DNA of 64,000 nucleotides. Origin: Vandiemenella viatica (lineage: Eukaryota; Arthropoda; Insecta; Orthoptera; Morabidae). Shown here in pieces: positions 52,719 through 63,350 of the stretch (positions are counted from its first letter, which is position 1; each line of letters begins with the position of its first letter). Below the pieces are notes generated by a model. That model was given only the letters and a program-made list of their open reading frames with translations. It was not told the DNA's origin and searched no databases. The DNA lies in assembly GCA_031002005.1 (NCBI GenBank), contig CM061914.1:192962685-193026684 (forward strand), read 5' to 3'. A program made the translations under genes and the position numbers.

Positions 52719-53020
52719 GTGCGGCGCCGCCCCGGAGGCGGATCCTGGCGGCGGCGAGCACCTCGGAGGAGAGCGACTTCCGGCAGCGGCCCACGCGGCC
52801 CGTGACGGCGCTGCAGCACAACAGGTCGTCGAGCGGCTACTTCTCGTGCAGCGAGTGCAGCTACGGCAGCGAGTCCTGCACCTGCACCTCCGCCGACAGG
52901 TGCTACTGCCCGCTAGGCGGCACCAGGGAGCCCGCCACCACCTCCTGCGAGTCGGAGAGCTGCGGCGCCGGGCGGTGCTGCTCCTGCACCAGGGGCAGGA
53001 CCGCCCGGCCCTACCGGCAG
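52719..53020 (+). CDS. PTB-domain adaptor gene, exon 8 (residues 673-773), Cys-rich segment
   Basis: Acceptor gtgtgttgtggcgcag (ends 52718); donor gtacga (53021); one base in, phase 0 out. It encodes APPRRRILAAASTSEESDFR, RPTRPVTALQHNRSSSGYFS and then eleven cysteines within about 55 residues (CSECSYGSESCTCTSADRCY, CESESCGAGRCCSCTRGR). The cysteines occur partly as CxC and CC pairs; this could bind metal or be palmitoylated, but the spacing fits no zinc-finger family I know. A second plus-strand frame is also open across the exon, but only this one agrees in phase with exons 7 and 9. Confidence 0.82.
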
Positions 53021-53656
53021 GTACGACCAGACTCTCGACTACCCCAACTGGAAACTGTTACACCCACACACAGGAGGTATGCCACCAAGTACGAGGATCC
53101 TGTCACGTCTCGTAGGATACACAGAGCTAGAACTTAGTACATGGCTCCTTGTCCTGTCACGGTCGCCACATATAACGTCTTATTTTTACTGCTTCTACTT
53201 CTCCTCTCGTTCTGATCACAGGATACCACCTATAAGTTACTAACCTGGGAGAAATCCGTGAATTTCTTCCATGAACTTTATCAAGAAAAGAAAAAAAAAA
53301 CAATTAAATTCTCAGTTGGTTTTTTGAGTCTTCTTTAGTTAAACACTGTTTCAAAACTTTATAATATTTCAATCTCCTTGTATATTAATTTCAACAATCT
53401 CTTCTACTAATTTTCACGCACAGCCATAATCCCCTGTCCACAACAATATGAGCAAGGCACTCGCCATGTTTTCAGACTAACTGACACACATCGTCTGACA
53501 ACAATAACAGTTGACAATAATTCTTGCCAAACTCGAACAAACGGCGAAAATATTACACATTAAAAAATACACATACTAAGAAACAAAATAAAAACGAAAA
53601 GAAAATATAAACCATTTTTCTCAAATGTGAAGAGACTATGTTTCCTTAGAAGTTAC
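53021..53656. other. Intron, nothing recognised
   Basis: AT-rich, no supported feature. Confidence 0.4.
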
Positions 53657-53898
53657 TTTTTTTTTTAACTGCTTAACGTCTCTTAACAGCGAGGTCTTTA
53701 GAGACGGGAAAGGATGGGGAGCAAGGAATGGGAAATGAATTCGGCCATGGCCTTTTGAAGGAATCATCCCGGCATTTGCCTGAAGTGATTTGGGAAACCA
53801 TGGAAAACCCAAATCTGGATGCCCGGACGGGGATTAGAACAGCCGTCCCTCCCGAATGCGAGGCCTAGAACGCTAACCGTTACACCACCACGCTAGGT
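53657..53898 (-). mobile_element. tRNA-derived SINE (family 1)
   Basis: T run at 53659-53667, taactgcttaacgtctctta, body and tRNA-like head (gattagaacagccgtccctc; ttacaccaccacgctaggt). The B box is altered. Confidence 0.82.
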
Positions 53899-53999
53899 TT
53901 TACAAGTTCCGCATTCCCATTTGCAACCTTCGGCACTAGAGGTAAGCGCCGCGGCCCGACCCTTTTTCTTTACCTTCCCGCGGTGTTTCCTCCACGTTA

Positions 54000-54120
54000 C
54001 TCATCTGACAGCAGGCTGAGTGGGCCTAGGGCAGCCGTTCCGGACGTTCAGCTTCAAGGAAGGGGATCGAACCCTGGTCGTCAGCCACGATACCGCCTGA
54101 GCTACGCGGGTAAGGAAGAT
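54000..54120 (-). mobile_element. tRNA-like SINE head (third family)
   Basis: On the minus strand gcgtagctcaggcggtatcg (A box) and accagggttcgatcccc (B box) are spaced as in a tRNA, but the acceptor stem does not close and the sequence runs into non-tRNA sequence (gctgaacgtccggaacggct). This is a SINE remnant and not a functional tRNA gene. Confidence 0.55.
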
Positions 54121-54234
54121 TAAATGATTAAAAATTGACAGTTTTACGTGTAATAGTATGAGAATTACAGGGATATTTATTATGCGGAGATATAAGGGTT
54201 TGGGAGAGGTCAAATGTCAACCTGTCCTTCACGT

Positions 54235-54480
54235 GGTGCACCCCGTTAGCACGGACGAGGCTCTGACAACCGAAAGGTTCCTGGTATAAGGAGTCGCCCA
54301 GTGTTTGCGCACGGTCTCCTGAAAGGAGGGCGGAAGAGCGGGGAGCGGTTCAGGGCACCCTCTTGTCCTTTGGGTTGGAAACGGCCCCTAAAGGCGGATG
54401 AATCAAAAATGATCAATGGCATGGGGATGCAGAGGGCAGTGGGAACCCACTGCATTAAAGACCCATATGTAATGGGTTAA
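54235..54480 (+). mobile_element. RTE-clade LINE, 5' region
   Basis: The string aaacggcccctaaaggcgga, gatcaatggcatggggatgc, gtgggaacccactgcattaa corresponds to a leader sequence I associate with insect RTE retrotransposons. The ORF does not follow. The stretch to 55150 contains an approximate 80-bp tandem duplication (about 54548-54700) and TTGGCGACCG at 55154, but no gene. Confidence 0.5.
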
Positions 54481-55599
54481 TGGCATTTCCCCATTACTTT
54501 GGAAGATAATTTGAGAATTTTTAAATAGTGGCGGTTTGCGTGGTTGTCTGGTGACTTCAGCATCCGCCAAGTCCGTGGGTTTAGGGAGGTAGAACCCGGT
54601 TTTAAAGCATGGGTTGAAACTGGTCGTCGTCTAGTGACGTCAGCATCTGCCGGGTCCGTGAACTCGGGGGTGTAAACCCCAAATTTGGAAGCATGGTGCG
54701 TTGAGAGAAAGACGCACCTAGGCTTCTGGGCGGGCAGTCTGCCGTTGGCCGTGGAGTAGGTGAGTCCGTCGTGAAAGTGAACAGTCAGTCGAGTCGACGA
54801 GAACGCGTGTTCACGCTCAATCACTATTATAAAGAATTAATTTTGTAGAAGGTGATTTCTTTGGTGATATGAAGGAACTTTAGTAATGAACAAAGTATTT
54901 GCAGAATTTTATATTAATTGTTTCGTGGTGAGCCATAGGTATGGTCTGAGAACTAGTAAGGGTGTTGTATGAATGAAAAAGAGTGCGTGTTATTCAGTCT
55001 AAATTTATCAGAGGCATTACCTGTAATCTTAAAGAATCGAAGTACCGATAGCGAACTTTCATAAAGGTTGGAGTTGGAGTGACATTATCTTATTAACTAT
55101 TAAACGCATGTATTTCAAATAAGAAGGTGCATTTTCATTTCATTTACCAACATAGCGTTGGTTGGCGACCGTCAGAGAAAGAATCAGAATCTAGTGAGTG
55201 CGCGGAAGCTTTAAAGATTCACAGTAAGTATTGTAGCCGAACCTCCAGCATAACCGCGACACATAGGGTATCCCGAGGACATGTAATCTTCTCAAATTTC
55301 ATGTAGGAGGGATGGAGGATTCCAGATGAGAGACTAATGACAGCAAAAAAATTATCTATGTTGTTTAGCATATAAGTTGCGAACAATGTAGTGTAACACG
55401 ACACATGTTGTTGGGAACCAAGTGTGCCAAGGCGAAGAGTGACGATCTGAGTTTGAGAGAGATCGTTTAACACGAGTGAGTGAAATCGTAATGTCTTTCG
55501 CAGGATTGGCCGTGGTCCAGTGTCAGTATAAAGGCTTGTTACACAGTGGATTAAAAAGGTTCCTAGTCGATGCAGAAGGACAAAAGCACGTGAAGACCG
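54481..55599. other. Intron, tandem duplication and unassigned sequence
   Basis: Two diverged copies of a block containing ctggtgacttcagcatccgc / ctagtgacgtcagcatctgc at about 54548 and 54632. The rest is not recognised. Confidence 0.4.
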
Positions 55600-56010
55600 C
55601 CATATTGTTGTGGGTGGCTGTTGCTGGTAGACTGACTGCAGGCCAGATCCAAGCAGTGGTTACACAGAGAGTCACAGCGCTGATTATTGTAAACCGATTG
55701 CTTGAAGGTGGGTTACACTCTCTGACACCCATGCAATGTGTCCCATTAACCTGATTTCATTGCCAGCATAGTCTAACCTGGTGTAATGCAAAATGCAAGT
55801 TGACAGGTGAATGACATACTGTTGTGTTTTTTGACGAGTCCCGATTCAATCTGTGGCAAAGTGATAATTGACAACATGTACACAGATGTAGGTGAGATAG
55901 GGCCCGTCCTGCTGCGACATCAGAACGTCACACATATCCAACCCCAGTGTCATGGCTTGGGGCCAATCAGTTACGAACCACTACTGAGTGTTTTTTTTTT
56001 TTTTTTTTTT
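55600..56010 (+). pseudogene. Tc1-like transposase remnant
   Basis: With frame changes, the plus strand gives VNRLLEGGLHSLTPMQCVPL, a SLTWCNAKCKLTGE-like stretch and VVFFDESRFNLWQSD. The last matches the FsDESrFnL...D motif around the first or second catalytic Asp of Tc1 transposases. Strongly decayed. Confidence 0.55.
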
Positions 56011-56514
56011 TTTTTAATTGACGATTCTCATACTGCGACCATGGTCCTGGTTTTATCCCATGCAGAGCTTGCCTGTGATGCTGTGGATAGACACATTATG
56101 TCACGTGGTAAACCAGCACAAACTTGAAGAAGCTAACTGTACAAGTGATGCAAGTATGGAGATACATATCCCGAGAAAACATCAGAACGCTTATTTATTC
56201 AATGCTGACATTGATCCACGAATATTTAGGAGCTCATGTTGAGCACATTTCTTGCTAACACATGTATCTAAAGGAAATAAACTTTGCGTAATACATTTGA
56301 ATCTGTTATCATTTCTTCTGGATAAATCTACGAAGTTTAATAAATTCCACCATTTAGGTCTGGGTGAGATGTGCGGTAGGTGTTCGCGCAAGCGACTCCG
56401 ACGATGACTTTTCAAAACCTTGCAAAGAAGCTCCACCCGACTTGGCCCTTGGTGTTCGTGACAAACAGTTTTGTTAAACGGTGGAGTACGCAAGGAGGGG
56501 TGTAGGGTGGTTAG

Positions 56515-56765
56515 TTCACCACAGTCGCGGATCTAGGAATTTTTCGAACCGGGGCAAAAACTGACATTGCCACCCCTTCGAACACTATCTTTCCGCCCCC
56601 GTTGTCACCAGCCCATTGATGCCATCCGCGGAGTAGCGGAATAAAAAAGAAAAAAGTCGCCGCGACATAAATTGCCGCCCTTAAAGCACAGTGTTGCAGC
56701 CCCCCTGAAGTTGCCGCCCGGAACAACCGTCCCGATTTGCCTCCCCTCCCTCCATTGCGTCACGC
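56515..56765. repeat. hAT-MITE-like repeat related to the insert at 58100-58443
   Basis: Shares 'gatttaggaatttttcgaac-like' and 'ccgcccccgttgtcacc', 'aaaagtcgccgcgacataa' blocks with 58150-58330. Terminal repeats are not clear here. Confidence 0.5.
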
Positions 56766-56847
56766 TCTGGTTCTCCAGGCACCTCCAATGACTGTACTAC
56801 CTCTAGCAGTGATTGCAGAACCGGATGAAGCGGGTTTAAAGGTAATA

Positions 56848-57755
56848 CTAGACGACCCGTGCGAAAATTTCGCTAGTAAAATACAAAGAATAGTGAGGTT
56901 GAATACTTGTAATATAATGAAACGTAGAATATCGCTTTGTTTAATTATCAAGGGATAAAAATGACTCGAAATACAAAAAACGCATTTTAGAAATATTGAT
57001 ATTTATGCCCATTAAGAGTTCAATTCAGAAAAAGATTCATTTCTTAGAATGTGATTTGACCACAGCGGAAACCTTAATTTTTAGAATGATACCACATTTA
57101 TCTATTTCGGTTAGATATTAATTTTGAGAAAATGACTCATGACACAAAAATGCGTTATAGAACCATTTATACTTTTTCCTATTAAGGGTTAAATTTTTTT
57201 TTAAAAATTCTTTCTTAATATATGATGTCACCAAAGCTGAGTCATTACTCTTCATAGCCCTACTTCATTTATCGATTTTGGTTAGATATCCAGGTAGATA
57301 AATGTCTCAAGACACAAAAAACGCATTTTAGAAAATTTGACATTATTGCCCTTTAAGGGTTGAATTATGAAAAATTCCTTTCTTAAAATATAATGTTACC
57401 ACGGCGGAGTCCTTAATCTTTAATATGATACCTCATTTATCCAAATCGGTTGGATACCAAGTGAAATAAATGACGTCACTAAAGCGGAGACCTTAATCTT
57501 TAAAATGATTCTTCATTAAACAATTTCAGATAGGTATCCAGGGAGATAAATGACTCGTAACACAGAAAACAGCATTTCAGACATATTGACATTTTTCCCC
57601 TTTAAGGTTCGAATTCCTAAATCGTTTTTACTTAAAATATGATTTAATCAAAGTGGAGACCATAAGATTTAAAATGACACCTTATTCACTTATTTCGGTT
57701 AAGTATGAAGGAAGATACAGGCTTGTGACAAAAAAAAATACCTTGTAGAAATAAT
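56848..57755 (-). mobile_element. Helitron-like element with satellite array, inverted copy
   Basis: On the minus strand the 3' end reads gcgaaattttcgc, acgggtcgt, CTAG then T (plus coordinates 56873 down to 56848). About five tandem units of roughly 140-165 bp follow (markers: ctcatttatcc at 57430, ttcatttatcgattttggtt at 57263, tagataaatgtctcaagaca at 57296). Same family as 420-1195. The element stops where the mariner begins at 57759. Confidence 0.7.
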
Positions 57756-57937
57756 ATATGAGGGTGGTCCCAGAAGTACCCGGCCTGACCGAGAGATGGC
57801 AGTAGTTGCTTGAAAAATATCCCTTTATTTCAAAGCAAATAGTCTATGAAGCACATGTTTCAAGTTTGAAGACGCTACGTTGTTTCGTATTTGTTTGGCA
57901 ACAATTTATTTTGAACGTTGTGAGTAAATTTGTGAAA

Positions 57938-59340
57938 ATGGAGAAAATTGCTCATCGTTATGTGATACAATACTTTCATTTGAAAGGCCTCAGCCCAACC
58001 AATATAAAAACTGAGCTAGATTCTACTCTGGATGAGTCTTCTCCTTCGTTTACAACAGTAAAATATTGGGTGGCAGAGTTTAAACAAGGCCGTACGAGCA
58101 GGCCCGCCGCTAGCTGTTTCAGCGCCCGCGTGCAATACCGATTATGCCGCCCCCTGTCTAACTACAGCCAGTGGTGGATTTAGGAAATTTCCGAACCGGG
58201 TCAAAAAACTGAGGTTGCCGCCCCCATTGTTGCCATCCCGAGTGTCGCCGACAGCCCGAAGCAGCTGTTGAGCTAAAAAAAAAAAGGTCGCCGGCTACAT
58301 AATACGCTGCAAATTTCGTCGCGGCGACAATTGGAGTGGCAACTATCGCGGGGCGGCGACTGTCGATCGCTCGTTTTGCCGCCCCCCACGATGTGCCGCC
58401 CGAGTGCGGTGCACGCCTTGCACGCCCGCTTACCGCGGCCCTGCGTACGAGCTGCCAAGACGAACATCGCAGTGGTCAACCAAATGAGGTGACGACTCCA
58501 GAAATGGTGAAGAAAATCCACAAAACGGTACTGGATGATCGTCGACTGAAAGTGCGCGAGCTAGCAGACATAGTAGGCATTTCAAAAAGTGCGGTACATC
58601 GCATATTAACTGAAGATTTGGAGATGAGAAAGTTATGTGCAAGATGGGTGCCGCGTTTGCTCACACTCGAGCAAAAACAGTGTCGTGAAGATGTTTCAAT
58701 TGAGTGTTTAGCGATGTTTCACGGCAACAAAGCTGAATTTTTGCGCCGTTTCATAACCATGGATGAAACATGGATACATCACTTCACCCCAGAGACTAAA
58801 GAAGAATCAAAACAATGGACTGAAAAGGGAGAACCTGCTCCAAAGAAGGCCAAGACCGTTCCATCTGCAGGCAAGGTCATGGCGTCTGTTTTTTGGGATG
58901 CGCATGGGATAATTTTCATTCACTATCTTGAAAAAGGAAAAACAATCAACGGCGATTATTATTCGAAGTTATTGCAACGTTTGAGCGAAGAAATCAAGAT
59001 AAAACGACCACATTTGGCTAAGAAGAAAGTGTTGTTTCATCACGTCAATGCTCCAGCTCACAGATCCGTTATTGCAATGGCCAAAATTAATGAATTAAAG
59101 TTCGAATTGCTACCTCATGCACCCTATTCGCCAGATTTAGCTCCCTCGGATTACTTCCTGTTCCCGAACTTAAAAAAATGGCTCAATGGTCAAAGATTTT
59201 CGACCAACGAAGAAGTGATGTCGGCAGTTAATAGCTATTTCGAGGAGCAAGACAGTTCTTCTTATAAAAGTGGTATCGAAGCTATTGAAAATCGCTGGAA
59301 TAAATGTATAGAGCTGAAAGGAGACTACGTTGAAAAATAA
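57938..59340 (+). pseudogene. Mariner transposase, interrupted by a MITE and lacking the second catalytic Asp
   Basis: The N-terminal part (57938-58099) encodes MEKIAHRYVIQYFHLKGLSP and FTTVKYWVAEFKQGRTS. The frame resumes exactly after the MITE with CQDEHRSGQPNEVTTPE and is open to 59340, so about 349 residues in total, the usual mariner length. Visible motifs: HTH KVRELADIVGISKSAVHRIL, the linker WVPRLLTLEQ, first Asp in TMDETWIHHF, third Asp in YSPDLAPSDYFLFPN. The second Asp, expected in HDNAPAH, is Val (codon GTC, 59044-59046), with the normal 34 residues to the third. The enzyme would therefore be dead even without the insertion. Confidence 0.9.
58100..58443. mobile_element. hAT MITE inside the mariner, 8-9 bp TSD
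   Basis: cgtacgagc is present on both sides (58091-58099 and 58444-58452). The insert starts aggcccgccgc and ends gcggccctg, inverted ends of the cagggccg type. The interior contains 'gttgagctaaaaaaaaaaag' and the repeat shared with 56515-56765. Confidence 0.88.
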
Positions 59341-59498
59341 ATACAGTTTTTTCCAAAATTTTTGTTTTTTCATTGCTAGGTCGGGTACTTCTGGGAGCAC
59401 CCTCGTATATGATGTGGGCGTAACACTTTGCATTCCCTCCAGTGTTCCCCGGTGTAGAGTGAGAATGAAGCTGATGTGGTTGTTGTGTGGTTGTGCAG

Positions 59499-59717
59499 GC
59501 GTCGCGGCTGGAGTCGCCGGGGACCGCGTGGCGGCGCAACGAGCGGCGGACGCGGTGCGGCGCGCAGGCGGCGGCGCCCAAGAGGATGGACGTGTACGGG
59601 GAGGCGGCGCGGCCTCGCTACAGACTCCCCAGCGAGCTCAGCGCCTCAGACCTCGCCCTCGACTACGAGCTCTTCACCGCCGCCCGCAGCCGCTCCAGCG
59701 CCGGCGACGACCGCAAG
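59499..59717 (+). CDS. PTB-domain adaptor gene, exon 9 (residues 774-846)
   Basis: Acceptor ttgttgtgtggttgtgcag (ends 59498); donor gtgaca (59718); phase 0 on both sides. It encodes ASRLESPGTAWRRNERRTRC, KRMDVYGEAARPRYRLPSEL, SASDLALDYELFTAARSRSS, AGDDRK. Arg-rich at the start, acidic/aromatic in the middle; the Tyr in DVYGE, PRYRL and LDYEL could be phosphorylation or SH2/PTB docking sites. No domain recognised. The short 219-bp exon is bounded by a mariner on the left and a Tc1 fold-back on the right, each within about 95 bp. Confidence 0.83.
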
Positions 59718-59804
59718 GTGACAAACACTCAACAACTCTAGCATTCATCTGGCTGAACTTGTTTTCTATTTTCAACTTCGCCAAACATGAGTAAGGACAG
59801 TGAC

Positions 59805-60585
59805 GCGGTTAGGTCCATCTTTGGGGCGCAATACGGCTGCGATTCGGCATGGCATGGATTCGAAAAGTCCTTGTTAGGTTTCCGGAGTTGTCTGCCACCA
59901 GATGTCTACGCACAGGTCACGCAATCCCCTTAAATTACGAGCCAGTGGTTTGTGTGAGTGGTGAGGCTGGTCGGCTGTTCGCGTGCTACTGTAGTGAGCA
60001 ACTATGCAGAGTGGTTGAAGGACGGTGAAACCACGAGTAGGCGACAAGGTGGTGGACGTCCACGCCTCATCACAGAACGTGGAGGCCGGAGGCTTGCCCG
60101 CTCTGTAGAGCAGGATAGGCGGCGATCTGTGGCAAATCTGACAGCAGACTGTGCTCCGAAACACTTGTTCCAGCACTTGCATTGTACTCTGCTGTCAGAT
60201 CTGCCACAGATCACCCCCTATCCTGCTCTACAGAGCGGGCAAGCCTCCGACCACCACGTTCTGTGATGAGGCGTGGACGTCCACCACCTTGTCGCCCAGT
60301 CGTGGTTTCACCGTCCTTCAACCACTCTGCACTACAGTAGCACGCGAACAACAGACCAGCATCGCCGTTTCCAAGATTCACGTTCCCATAGCTGCGCCCA
60401 CAAACCACCAGCTCGTAACTTAATGGAATTGCGTGGCCTGTGCGTAGACATCTGGTGACAGACAACACCGGAAACCTAACAAGGACTTTTTGAATCCATG
60501 CCACGCCGAATCACTGCTGTGTTGCACTCCAAAGATAGATCAACACACGAATAACCAGGTGATTATAATGTTTTGGCTCACCTGT
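59805..60585. mobile_element. Tc1-derived fold-back element, copy 3
   Basis: The left arm (59805-60197) encodes RLVGCSRATVVSNYAEWLKD and GRPRLITERGGRRLARSVEQ on plus. The right arm (60175-60560) encodes the same on minus, followed by a Tc1-type terminus (ataatgttttggctcacctg at about 60568). The left terminus is missing. Arms are about 85-90 percent alike by eye. Confidence 0.8.
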
Positions 60586-60589
60586 ACAT

Positions 60590-60790
60590 ATAGTACTATG
60601 TTATCTGCAAACAACGTAATTTCTGATAGTAAGCCATTAACATAATCATTCATTAGAATAATAAATAGCAACGGACCCAGTATCTATGTTACCCTATGAC
60701 ACTCCCATTTTTACTTCTACTTCTTTTGATACCGCATTTCCTACCCTAACGTTTTCCTTTATACCTTTTAAAAATTCTTTATTTATAAGA
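60590..60790 (-). mobile_element. LINE family A, polymerase core fragment
   Basis: Matches 49690-49890 (acaacgtaatttctgatagt; attagaataataaatagcaa; taccttttaaaaattcttta), the region that encodes the PQGSVLGP motif on minus, here with changes. Confidence 0.7.
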
Positions 60791-61851
60791 ATCATGATTT
60801 AAAAGTAGCAGTGTGAAACATTTAGGAAATATACAGAATCTTTGCTTAAATACAGAAAAGGATAGTCCAACGTTATTATCTCATGGAGATAAAGAAAAAT
60901 ATGTTTTGTTAACGGATATGTCGCAGCAGTGTCTTTCTTCCAGCTGCGATAACGCGATGGATTCTAAATTCCCACTGACTTTTTGATCCTGCAGACATGT
61001 GTATCCAGAGCCGGATTAAAACAGCGCGGGGCCCGTAGCAAATGTGAAGAAGGGGCAGCTCTTGGTTTTTGTCTTCCTGGGCAGTGGTAGAGCTAGTGTT
61101 GTAAAAATAAAAAAAATAAAAAACGGTTTTTTCTAACTTAAAAAAATAAAAAAACTATAAAAAACAACTTTTTTCTGGGACACTTTTTTTCATAACTACT
61201 AAATCTCAAATTTGTAAGGCATTTATCGTTTAATATGACTGTTTTAGAGTTTATACTAAGTACTTTTCTTAATTTTTAAATCTACTATATTTTCTGGTTC
61301 AGCTAAAAAGAAAATTATGAAAATATTGGCAATATTGACTGAAGTTTTAACGAATACGGGGACATCCCGAAGAGGCTACGATGCGCGAGAAGGAATCCCC
61401 GTTCCCGTTTTTTGGGTTGATACTCACTAATTGAACTAGTGCTGCCACGCCTATGAATTTATCTGTAGACCTACGGATCTTTTTTTTAAAAAAAATTAGG
61501 AATTTTAAATTTATCTACGGATTTTTACCTCTTTTTATTACTTATTGTGCTTTACTTATATTCGTATACTTGTTAAACTCTCAGCGTACAGTGATACTGA
61601 GTCATTAAATTGTCAGTAATTATGAATTGTTTGCTTGCAACCGTTGGCGTAAACCAAAGATTGAAAAGAAATAGAGCTCCCATTTTGTATGATAATAGAT
61701 TTAAATTCAAACTCAAAAGACCGTTATGCAGAATTATCGGCGCAGTTTTTATGCACAGTGTGTACTTTGCTCACAATTTAAAATTGCAATCTCAAAATCT
61801 TTTGCGTACAATACAAGAACAACTAGTAAAATAAAATGTAACTATTTCTAA

Positions 61852-62265
61852 AGTTATTTAATTTAATTTAATTGCAATGGAGCACAGGCTCCGGTGGCAA
61901 TTTCCCTACACACCCAACTTCCACCTTTCCTCCACCCACCTACATTTGCCCTCTACAAATTTTAACTTTAAATTCTTTTAATGTTTTCGGTAAGTTATTC
62001 ATCATTCCCGTTGGTAACTCATTCCAATCCCTGACACCCTTACCCAGGGCCGGCGCTAGGAATTTCGGGCCCGGGGTAAGATGGGCGACATTTTCTCTCT
62101 CTCTCTTTTTTGTGCAGATTCTTCGTTTCTGGCCTGGGGGCCCCTACAGCCGGTGATCGGGGCCCCCCATCAGCTGGCGGGCCCGGGTACATTTGAGCCG
62201 CTTACCCCCCCTTAATGCCGGCCCTGCCCTTACCTAAAAAAGAAAATCTTCCCACACCATTGTGA
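61852..62265 (-). mobile_element. LINE family A 3' end, itself split by a hAT MITE
   Basis: Tail tttaatttaatttaattgca (about 61858) and 3' UTR as in 22325, interrupted at cacccttacc by 62045-62226 and resuming taaaaaagaaaatcttccca. Inserted in the inner hAT element. Confidence 0.82.
62045..62226. mobile_element. hAT MITE, 182 bp, 8-bp TSD cccttacc
   Basis: Starts cagggccggcgctagg and ends aatgccggccctg; exact duplication cccttacc (62037-62044, 62227-62234). The empty site is visible in three other LINE copies (22518, 34088, 49028). Confidence 0.95.
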
Positions 62266-62269
62266 CTGA

Positions 62270-63276
62270 ATCTAGAGGAGACAGAAGAAGAAACAGAAAA
62301 TTCCGACACCGACCGAACTAGTGTTGGTAGTGCTGATACTAGTGAATGTGGTACTGACATAGAGGATGAATAAAGTTATGTTACCTTTATAGATACAGTA
62401 ATGAATTATTATGTAAGACATTATATGATTCAGTAAGTTTTAACACACACTTGTAAAATGTAAGCTCCGTAAATAAAACTACAATTTATCAAATAGGTAT
62501 ATTGTTTTGTGAAAGAAAGAAAAATCAAATTTAGAAAAAAAACGATGGGCCTAAGTTTTATTCATGTTTTTTTTTTTCACAATGCTGAATTTTTTTTCAA
62601 TTTGCAACTCTAGGTAGAGCTAAAAAAAAAATCTTGAGGAGAAAGAAGAAGAAACAGAAAATTACGACACCGATCAAACTAGTGTTGGTAGTGATGATAC
62701 TAGTGAATGTGATACTGACATAGAGGATGAATAAAATTATGTTACACATATAGATACATTAATGAATCATTATGTAAGACATTATATGGTTCAGTAAGTT
62801 TTAAAACACACATGTAAAATGTAAGTTCCGTAAATAAAACTACAATTTATCAAATGTATTGTTTTCTGAAAAAAAAAAATAGAAAAAAGCAAGGGCCTAA
62901 GTTTTTTTTTCAATATACAACACTAGGTAGAGCTAAAAAAAAAATCTGGAGGAGACAGAAGAAGAAACAGAAAATTCCGACACCGACCGAACTAGTGTTG
63001 GTATTGCTGATACTAGTGAATGTGGTACTGACATAGAGGATGAATAAAATTATGTTACACATATAGATACGTTAATGAATCATTATGTAAGACATTATAT
63101 GGTTCAGTAAGATTTAAAACACACATGTAAAATGTAAGTTCCGTAAATAAAACTACAATTTATCAAATATATTGTTTTCTGAGAAAAAAAAACAACAAAT
63201 TTAGAAAAAAAGCATTGGCCTAAGTTTTTTTTCACAATGTTGATTTTTTTTTTCAATTTGCAACACTAGGTAGGAC
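62270..63276 (+). repeat. Three tandem copies of a hAT transposase C-terminus plus terminal repeat
   Basis: Each copy carries an open tail of about 33 codons beginning EET/EEK EEE, containing SDTDRTSVGS or a close variant and ADTSECGTDIEDE or a close variant, and a stop (gatgaataaa, stops at about 62371, 62732 and 63046). A shared 3' UTR with AATAAA (ccgtaaataaaac), a poly(T)/caattt..caacacta end and ggtagagc follow. Repeat boundaries are at 62620, 62933 and 63276 (units of 313 and 343 bp). The acidic tail is kept open in all three, consistent with an ancestral coding end. Confidence 0.85.
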
Positions 63277-63350
63277 ACCCAGAAGGAGCGGGGCCGGTAG
63301 CATTTGCTAACTCTTGCTACTTGTCTAATCCGGTACTATGTGAATCGCAG

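Larger units (their letters stand above)
57759..59405 (+). mobile_element. Mariner element, complete ends, split by a hAT MITE
   Basis: Inverted termini tgagggtggtcccagaagta (57759) and the inverse of cgagggtgctcccagaagta (ending 59405), flanked by TA (57757-57758, 59406-59407). Removing the 58100-58443 insert and one copy of its duplication leaves an element of about 1.3 kb, the normal mariner size. Confidence 0.92.
61094..63268 (+). mobile_element. Inner hAT element with triplicated 3' end
   Basis: It starts tagtgttgtaaaaataaa after ggtagagc (61086-61093) and ends caatttgcaacacta before ggtaggac (63269-63276), giving inverted termini tagtgttg(t/c)aaa and a near-exact 8-bp duplication. Two additional right ends (62612 and 62925), each followed by ggtagagc, show that the 3' part has been duplicated in tandem. 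Most of the transposase is lost. A 74-codon open frame at 61610-61834 is unrecognised. Confidence 0.8.
61006..63338. mobile_element. Outer hAT element next to the last exon (2333 bp with nested insertions)
   Basis: Left end cagagccggattaaaacagc (61006) and right end gtctaatccggtacta (63338) match the two ends of the 151-bp MITE at 4100-4250. The flanks tgtgtatc (60998-61005) and tgtgaatc (63339-63346) are an 8-bp duplication with one change. Everything between about 61094 and 63268 is a later insertion. The right duplication is followed directly by gcag and exon 10. Confidence 0.85.

Noticed and set aside
54000..54120. Functional tRNA gene
   Set aside because: A and B boxes are present but no closing acceptor stem or terminator; the sequence continues as a SINE. 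The same holds for the heads at 16580, 17250, 37424, 40440 and 50640.
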